Positions 6,811-11,835 of a stretch of DNA of 11,835 bases are shown here, piece by piece. The stretch spans positions 1 through 11,835 of the forward strand of contig DXJM01000070.1 in the NCBI GenBank assembly GCA_019057355.1, in the 5' to 3' direction. The position numbers and the translations under genes are program-made. Below the pieces are notes generated by a model. The model did not search any database and had not been told where the DNA came from. It saw nothing but the letters and a program-made list of their open reading frames with translations. How positions within the stretch are numbered: the stretch's first letter is position 1; every line of letters starts with the position of its first letter. This stretch comes from Promethearchaeota archaeon (lineage in GTDB: Archaea; Asgardarchaeota; Lokiarchaeia; Sigyniarchaeales; SOKP01).

Positions 6811-9800
6811 TTAAGAATTGTCTTTATAATTATCCTCTAATTCTGAATGGTTATTTTTTTTAGACAATATATTGAGTCTATCTCTTAAAGTACTCTCTAC
6901 CTTTATTATTGAATCTCGTGAACTTGATTTAAATAACAAAATCTCGTGTCTACGCATTTCATATTTCCTTATTCTATATTTTTTAATTTGCCTTAGAAAA
7001 ATAATAATAATAGCAAGTGCTAGCATGCTTGGTAGAAGAATATATGATATTTGCCTTATTATTGGAGTTATAATCTTTACTTCAACATTATTAGATTTTA
7101 AATTTACACGATTAAGATAAAAATATTCTATACTTGCTTCCTTTAATGATACCAAGTTCTGTCTTTTTGCTTGAATAATGTAAGTAAATAATACTGTTTC
7201 ACCAGGATCGATTTTAGTTACTTCATTATATAAACTCCCACTTTTCAATGAAAAATCTGAAATTGAGTAGCTTATCATGTCGTTAATGTCTAAATCCTTG
7301 ATAGATATTGTTCCTGTATTCTGAACTCTAAGAGAGACTATAACTTGATCACCTATTTCGACTTGATCTTTATTAACGGATTTTGTCAGAATCAAACTAA
7401 TATTTCCGAGCACAATATCAGAAGATTTTGAAATTTGTAAGGCTTTATTTTCAGAACCTCTGATGAAATTTATACTTGGGTAATAATAAGCCTTCCAATC
7501 GGTTTTATATAATGTAATGTTAAATGAAATTATTGCATTATAACTTATATTTGAAATACTAATGTTTCGATTCTGATCGATTCGCACTAAATCTCCATAA
7601 TTATCATTCATTGACAATTTTAGGTCGGGGATTGAACTGAAACTTGGACTGGTATTTTTAATATTTACCGTTAAATTAAAAACGTCATTTATTTGAGGAG
7701 ATTCCAAGGATGTATTGTAAAAGATCTCAATGGTTCTCACATGCGGTATTTTATTTTTGTAATTTACTGGTGCTGAGAAGAATACTTCATTCGGGATTGT
7801 TACTAAAGATGTAGCATTTGATTTTGGGTGAACTTTGGGTGAATCATATCTGATATTTACACCGCTTACGTGACCAGAATTCGGGGTGTAAAAAGTAAAA
7901 TTCAAGCTTAATTCTTCCGAAATGTTAAGATATTGCGTTTCATAAGTCAACGTGTTATTATCAAGAGAAAAATAATTCTTTTCACCAATTATTCCTGGAA
8001 TGTCTATTGATAATGAAATATTTTCAGCATTTAATGACCCTATATTTTTTAAATTTAACGTATATGTATTTAGTTGACCCAATTCCGCGTTATAACTCGT
8101 AAGATACGCGGTTGCGACTATTGATGCAATTTCATCCGTGCCAAGGGTGATAGATCCTGATCTTCTTGACAATTGAGAAACTCTAGATTCTGGAGAAAAT
8201 AAAATTCTTGCTCCTAAACGGGTAACTGAATTAATATCCCTAACCTCATACTCGATGTTAATATCATTAATAGATGTATTAAATGGCTCAGGAGACGTAC
8301 CATTTAGCCTAAAATGTACTGTAAAGTTATAAAGATGGCTTGGATCAAATACATCATTTATGCTATCATTAAAATTAATTAATGTGAACCTCCTTGTTGA
8401 ATTAAAAGCAGTCACGGTCATATTTTGATAATCTCCCAAGGAAAAATTATATATAAGACCCGTTAATGAATCTAAGATAGAGCTATTTTGAGTAAAATTT
8501 ATTACAATTGATAATCGATCAATGGAATAATTAACTAAATCAATTATAGTATCATTTTGAAAGATAAAATCAATTCCAAAATCATGGACATCCACGGTAT
8601 TATTCACCGATTCAATAATCCAACTATGATTATCTAATTCTAATGCCATTGAAGCATCAGTCCCTAAAACAGGTGTCCCATTAATGATTTCGGGTAATAA
8701 GGGGGGATCAAAGGTAAAATTATTAACATAAAAGGCGGAATAGGTATCTATAGCAGAAACCTCCGTGCTTGCGTTGTAACTAAACCACTCTCCTGGTTCC
8801 AACTTCCAATTATCGGGATTTCGAATACTCTCATCATTTATAAACAGGCTCCATTCAGATTCTTCAAAAACTGGATCTGAGCTATTTTTCATCAAATTTG
8901 CCAATTCTTCATTATAAGGCATTAGAATTTTCATATCTTCGCTATTAGAAGAAATAAGAGTTAAAGGATTATAAGGATAATAATAATCCACAATACCATT
9001 ACCAAATGAATCGATTTCAAAAACGCGAATTTCCTCATCAAAATGTACAAATTCTTCTAATGATTTATCAAAATTATCTTCTATGAATGAAGTTATTTCA
9101 TAGTATAATAAATAATTATATCCACTAGCTACGGTTATAATTGCTTGGAGGGGCATTGGAAGGATGTTGGCATAGGGAACTCCCCAAACGGTTGTATTTC
9201 CAACATTTTCTACGGTAATATTGAATTGAAATTCACCACGATCCACACCATGAGAAGTGTTTTCTCCATAAAGCGTTCTTCTAATCCTTAGATTTGGTTC
9301 AGAATTAGAAATGTTATATATAATGTTAAATTGATTAATAGCTTGAAGGACTCCAGTTGGTATTCCTGAGATTCCTTGAAATCCTGTATTTTTTAATACA
9401 TTCATTGGATCTAATTCCGTGTTATAATTAACAGGTCGGATATAGCTTGCATATGTGCCATATTCCCCCACCCATACCAGTTCTAAAGAATATTCTTTAA
9501 GGGCATCAATATCAAAATCGGTTCCAAGAAGATAGAATAATGATTCAATTTTTTTTAAAGTATTTTCATCAAACCTAAAATAACGCGGGGTCGAATCGCA
9601 CACCTCAGTAGATAGAATATTAATATCCAACCTGCTTAAAAAAATACTAATCATGCTAATGAAGGTCTTTTCACTTGGTCTTAGTGGTGTACCTTCATAA
9701 TTCAATGCTTTCCATAAATTAAAATTATATTGTTGAGGAGCAATCTCTGCAATTCCCTCTTCATGACCTTCATATTGTATTTCTAATGTAATTAAATGCG

Positions 9801-10626
9801 AATCAGATAAGGAAATGTCATTTGATATTGAAAAATTAAAGGTATCTAATAGTTCATTTACATCAAAACCTTGTATTTCGAAGGGATCATAATTGAAATT
9901 TACTTGATCCGTTGGAAGCTTGGTTAATATATCGATAAATTCAATTGAATTAATTATCATTATTGAAGCTGAAAGATGGTAATTATTGTAATAATTCTCA
10001 CTCGTCAAACGCTCTAAATCTATTGCTTTAAAATATCCATCTCTCGGGATATTTGCTGTAACTGAATTAAAATATAGCTCCCAATTTGGATAATATCCAA
10101 CAAAAGGAAAAAAATATGGATCTGAAGAGTTAACACGAATAATATCCATGTGAAAATTTACTCTAATATATTTTAGGACCATATTTGCAGCATTTTGCGC
10201 TTGCTCAAGTGATAAATCGTTATCATAATAGAGAAATCCCGAAAATCCATTAAAATTTGTATTGGGGATATTATTCATTGTACTACCCGTCATTACCTTT
10301 GGAAATATCTCGGGTGTTATTCCATTTGAAACACTGATGACCAAATTACACTTATCTAGATGGGGATCGTTTGTATTAAAATAAGGCAAGAAATTTGTGT
10401 CATTTGTTAAAAAGGAATTTGTGATAATGGATTTATTTCCTGCAACATTGACGCTTATTTGTTCTGCATACACATCTTGGCCTGCAATATCTGAAGGTTT
10501 TATATTTTTTATCTGCTCAATATTGAAGTCTTGCTTCACCTCAAAAATGAGGATGTTAGTCGTTATCATAAATATACCTAAAATAATCACAATAAATGTT
10601 CTCAAATCACTGCAACATTTGACCAT
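6811..10626 (-). CDS. Giant doubly anchored surface protein with Ig-like (DUF11/CARDB-type) domains
   Basis: The 1271-residue protein has no family I can name as a whole. A short basic N-terminus precedes a hydrophobic helix at about 11-28 (signal anchor). A second helix lies at about 1192-1211, followed by a basic cytoplasmic tail of about 60 residues. Some 1160 residues should therefore face outside. Residues about 440-640 begin like an Ig-type DUF11/CARDB domain (NITVENVGNTTVWGV, 469-483) and end with LEPGEWFSYNASTEV (609-623), with a long insertion between. Three further domains follow at about 834-945, 948-1070 and 1076-1186; the last has the classic pattern GDQVIVSLRVQNTG and later IDPGETVLF. 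Residues 30-440 are globular with no recognised motif. There are more than 30 N-x-S/T sequons, mostly after residue 430, consistent with archaeal N-glycosylation. Its position between two permeases of one operon suggests it is an extracellular partner of the ABC complex. Confidence 0.9.
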   Translation of the reverse strand: MVKCCSDLRTFIVIILGIFMITTNILIFEVKQDFNIEQIKNIKPSDIAGQDVYAEQISVNVAGNKSIITNSFLTNDTNFLPYFNTNDPHLDKCNLVISVSNGITPEIFPKVMTGSTMNNIPNTNFNGFSGFLYYDNDLSLEQAQNAANMVLKYIRVNFHMDIIRVNSSDPYFFPFVGYYPNWELYFNSVTANIPRDGYFKAIDLERLTSENYYNNYHLSASIMIINSIEFIDILTKLPTDQVNFNYDPFEIQGFDVNELLDTFNFSISNDISLSDSHLITLEIQYEGHEEGIAEIAPQQYNFNLWKALNYEGTPLRPSEKTFISMISIFLSRLDINILSTEVCDSTPRYFRFDENTLKKIESLFYLLGTDFDIDALKEYSLELVWVGEYGTYASYIRPVNYNTELDPMNVLKNTGFQGISGIPTGVLQAINQFNIIYNISNSEPNLRIRRTLYGENTSHGVDRGEFQFNITVENVGNTTVWGVPYANILPMPLQAIITVASGYNYLLYYEITSFIEDNFDKSLEEFVHFDEEIRVFEIDSFGNGIVDYYYPYNPLTLISSNSEDMKILMPYNEELANLMKNSSDPVFEESEWSLFINDESIRNPDNWKLEPGEWFSYNASTEVSAIDTYSAFYVNNFTFDPPLLPEIINGTPVLGTDASMALELDNHSWIIESVNNTVDVHDFGIDFIFQNDTIIDLVNYSIDRLSIVINFTQNSSILDSLTGLIYNFSLGDYQNMTVTAFNSTRRFTLINFNDSINDVFDPSHLYNFTVHFRLNGTSPEPFNTSINDINIEYEVRDINSVTRLGARILFSPESRVSQLSRRSGSITLGTDEIASIVATAYLTSYNAELGQLNTYTLNLKNIGSLNAENISLSIDIPGIIGEKNYFSLDNNTLTYETQYLNISEELSLNFTFYTPNSGHVSGVNIRYDSPKVHPKSNATSLVTIPNEVFFSAPVNYKNKIPHVRTIEIFYNTSLESPQINDVFNLTVNIKNTSPSFSSIPDLKLSMNDNYGDLVRIDQNRNISISNISYNAIISFNITLYKTDWKAYYYPSINFIRGSENKALQISKSSDIVLGNISLILTKSVNKDQVEIGDQVIVSLRVQNTGTISIKDLDINDMISYSISDFSLKSGSLYNEVTKIDPGETVLFTYIIQAKRQNLVSLKEASIEYFYLNRVNLKSNNVEVKIITPIIRQISYILLPSMLALAIIIIFLRQIKKYRIRKYEMRRHEILLFKSSSRDSIIKVESTLRDRLNILSKKNNHSELEDNYKDNS

Positions 10627-10636
10627 TTTTATAAAA

Positions 10637-10642
10637 TCACCT
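10637..10642 (-). promoter_or_regulatory. Shine-Dalgarno site of the giant surface-protein gene
   Basis: AGGTGA on the minus strand (AGGTGAT with the next base) matches the anti-Shine-Dalgarno end of archaeal 16S rRNA and lies 10 bases before the ATG at 10624-10626. It overlaps the TAG stop codon (10641-10643) of the preceding permease, so termination and re-initiation are probably linked. It supports this ATG as the true start. Confidence 0.7.
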
Positions 10643-11835
10643 ATAATGTTTCTCTATAGATTTCAACAATCTTTTTCTTGCGTAATTTCCTTAATAATAA
10701 TGTCATGCCAATGATTAAGAATGCAATCGCAAGACCATAGATCATAAATGCATCAATTAAAGGAAACGATGATGTTGTAGGAAGATCACTCAATAAACTC
10801 ATGTTAGAGCTAAGCAACCATCCCGTGCCATATCCTATAAGGACTCCCAATGTCCCGCTACTCATCATTATAATTAACGCTTCGATTATGAATAATTTGC
10901 TAATATCCCTACCTTTGAGTCCTAATGTTCTAAGAATCCCAATTTCTTTTTTTCTCTCTATAATTGTAGAATATGAAGAAGCTAATAGACCAAAAAGAGC
11001 GATTATGATAGTTGTAATGAGTATCAAAGAGAATAAGCTATCTATTGTACTAAATAGGCCTCTCTGAGAATCCAACCTTTCTTTGAGGTTTTTTATATTA
11101 AAATTATAGACATCTTTGTATAATACTTTAATGGTTTCTTCAATATCAGATGTTAAATGCTTCATGTTGTCTTGAATTTTAATAAAGAGTTTATCACATG
11201 TGGGGATGGGGGATATTCCAAGTAAAGTAATATAGGTTTCTTGGGATATTAAAACACCCCCCATTCGTGCACGGCTTGCCGAACTGCTGAATTCTTCACT
11301 AAAACCAGGCATTGTTGCCGCTCTTCCTATAATCGTAAAAACATAATTTTTTGTTTCATCCCCCCTCTTAATTGTAATCCTTACCTTCTCATTCAGTCCT
11401 ATATCCAAATTAACTCCAATTGCCTCTGAAATGATACAAGTATATTCTTTTTCATGAAGATCGGTAAATGCGTGTTCTTTATTCCCTTGAGTTAGAATAA
11501 TATGTTCATTATTTATTGTAGAATAATAAATATTGTCAATTCCTATTAGAGAAATGCTGTTAGAATTAATTCCCGCATAATCACCAATATCCGCACTATA
11601 TTTTTCACCACTAGTAGATAGCTGAGATATTTGTTCTGGACTCGCCACAATAGAGGATGTTCTCTCTATGCCTTCAATTTTTAAAATATCTTTTTGAAAT
11701 TCAGTAGTAAAAATTTTATTTGGTTCAAGTGTTACAGTTTCTACGTCATCACCTTCTCCAAACCACCTATCATCATTATCTCTCCTAGAAAGATCAATTG
11801 ACTCATCTTCATACCATCCTATTGTCTCTAAAGTC
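10641..11835 (-). CDS. FtsX/MacB-type ABC transporter permease, N-terminal part beyond the window
   Basis: About 398 C-terminal residues are visible. The frame stays open from the TAG stop at 10641 to the right edge, so the GTG at 11648 is an internal valine codon and not the start. The visible piece holds the end of an extracellular MacB-type core domain, then three membrane helices of an FtsX module (about 11048-10971, 10898-10812 and 10760-10695). Between the first two is the cytoplasmic loop ERKKEIGILRTLGLKGR. The C-terminus RKLRKKKIVEIYRETL parallels that of the 996-residue permease, and so does the segment FTIIGRAATMPGF...GGVLISQETY, which aligns with FRIVGISGGIPGF...GGVMLSMGTY there. 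The two proteins are therefore paralogues at least over this region. It is the upstream gene of the operon within view; the ATPase is expected further upstream but cannot be seen. Confidence 0.9.
   Translation of the reverse strand, partial: TLETIGWYEDESIDLSRRDNDDRWFGEGDDVETVTLEPNKIFTTEFQKDILKIEGIERTSSIVASPEQISQLSTSGEKYSADIGDYAGINSNSISLIGIDNIYYSTINNEHIILTQGNKEHAFTDLHEKEYTCIISEAIGVNLDIGLNEKVRITIKRGDETKNYVFTIIGRAATMPGFSEEFSSSASRARMGGVLISQETYITLLGISPIPTCDKLFIKIQDNMKHLTSDIEETIKVLYKDVYNFNIKNLKERLDSQRGLFSTIDSLFSLILITTIIIALFGLLASSYSTIIERKKEIGILRTLGLKGRDISKLFIIEALIIMMSSGTLGVLIGYGTGWLLSSNMSLLSDLPTTSSFPLIDAFMIYGLAIAFLIIGMTLLLRKLRKKKIVEIYRETL

Noticed and set aside
6872..7120. Plus-strand frame with hydrophobic segments opposite the end of the giant surface protein
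   Set aside because: It is antisense to the C-terminal membrane helix and basic tail of that protein, and the hydrophobicity is a mirror effect.
10397..10714. Plus-strand frame spanning the junction of the surface protein and the upstream permease
   Set aside because: It is antisense to two well-supported genes and their junction with a good ribosome binding site; its product has no recognisable pattern.
11646..11648. GTG as the start codon of the right-hand permease
   Set aside because: The frame continues without a stop to the window edge, and the residues before it fit the extracellular domain of the permease, so the gene is cut by the window.
3817..11835. An ATP-binding subunit within the permease operon
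   Set aside because: I found no Walker A or ABC signature motif in any of the three products, so the ATPase is not in this window.

Overview
The window is a strongly AT-rich, densely coded stretch of an archaeal chromosome. Two archaeal/eukaryotic-type ribosomal proteins (eS1/S3Ae and uS15) and a GlmU-like enzyme of the archaeal type establish the domain. Large sequon-rich surface proteins beside FtsX/MacB-type permeases, together with a possible roadblock/longin-like protein at the left edge, make an Asgard (Lokiarchaeia-like) archaeon my best guess. That lineage is an inference, not proven here.

Region 1 (1-1822, plus strand) holds the 3' end of an unrecognised protein, followed 20 bases later by a sugar-1-phosphate nucleotidylyltransferase with a C-terminal left-handed beta-helix acetyltransferase-like domain. 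The two may be co-transcribed. Region 2 (1853-3131, minus strand) is a compact uS15-eS1 ribosomal pair with its own archaeal promoter. A divergent gene for the house-cleaning XTP/dITP pyrophosphatase (HAM1/RdgB family) starts about 105 bases away on the plus strand and ends inside the next convergent gene.

Region 3 (3817-11835, minus strand, two thirds of the window) reads like one operon. In transcription order it holds an FtsX-type ABC permease cut by the window edge, a 1271-residue protein anchored in the membrane at both ends with a huge extracellular part, and a 996-residue permease with ten predicted membrane segments. Gaps are 14 and 3 bases. The two permeases share clearly related C-terminal modules. 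No ATPase is in the window; it should lie upstream, beyond position 11835, or elsewhere. The likely theme is a mechanotransmission-type (MacB/Lol-like) complex acting on the cell surface, with the giant protein as its extracellular partner. The substrate is unknown.

No gene-free stretch exceeds about 105 bases. I saw no tRNA, rRNA, CRISPR array, insertion sequence or long nucleotide repeat.
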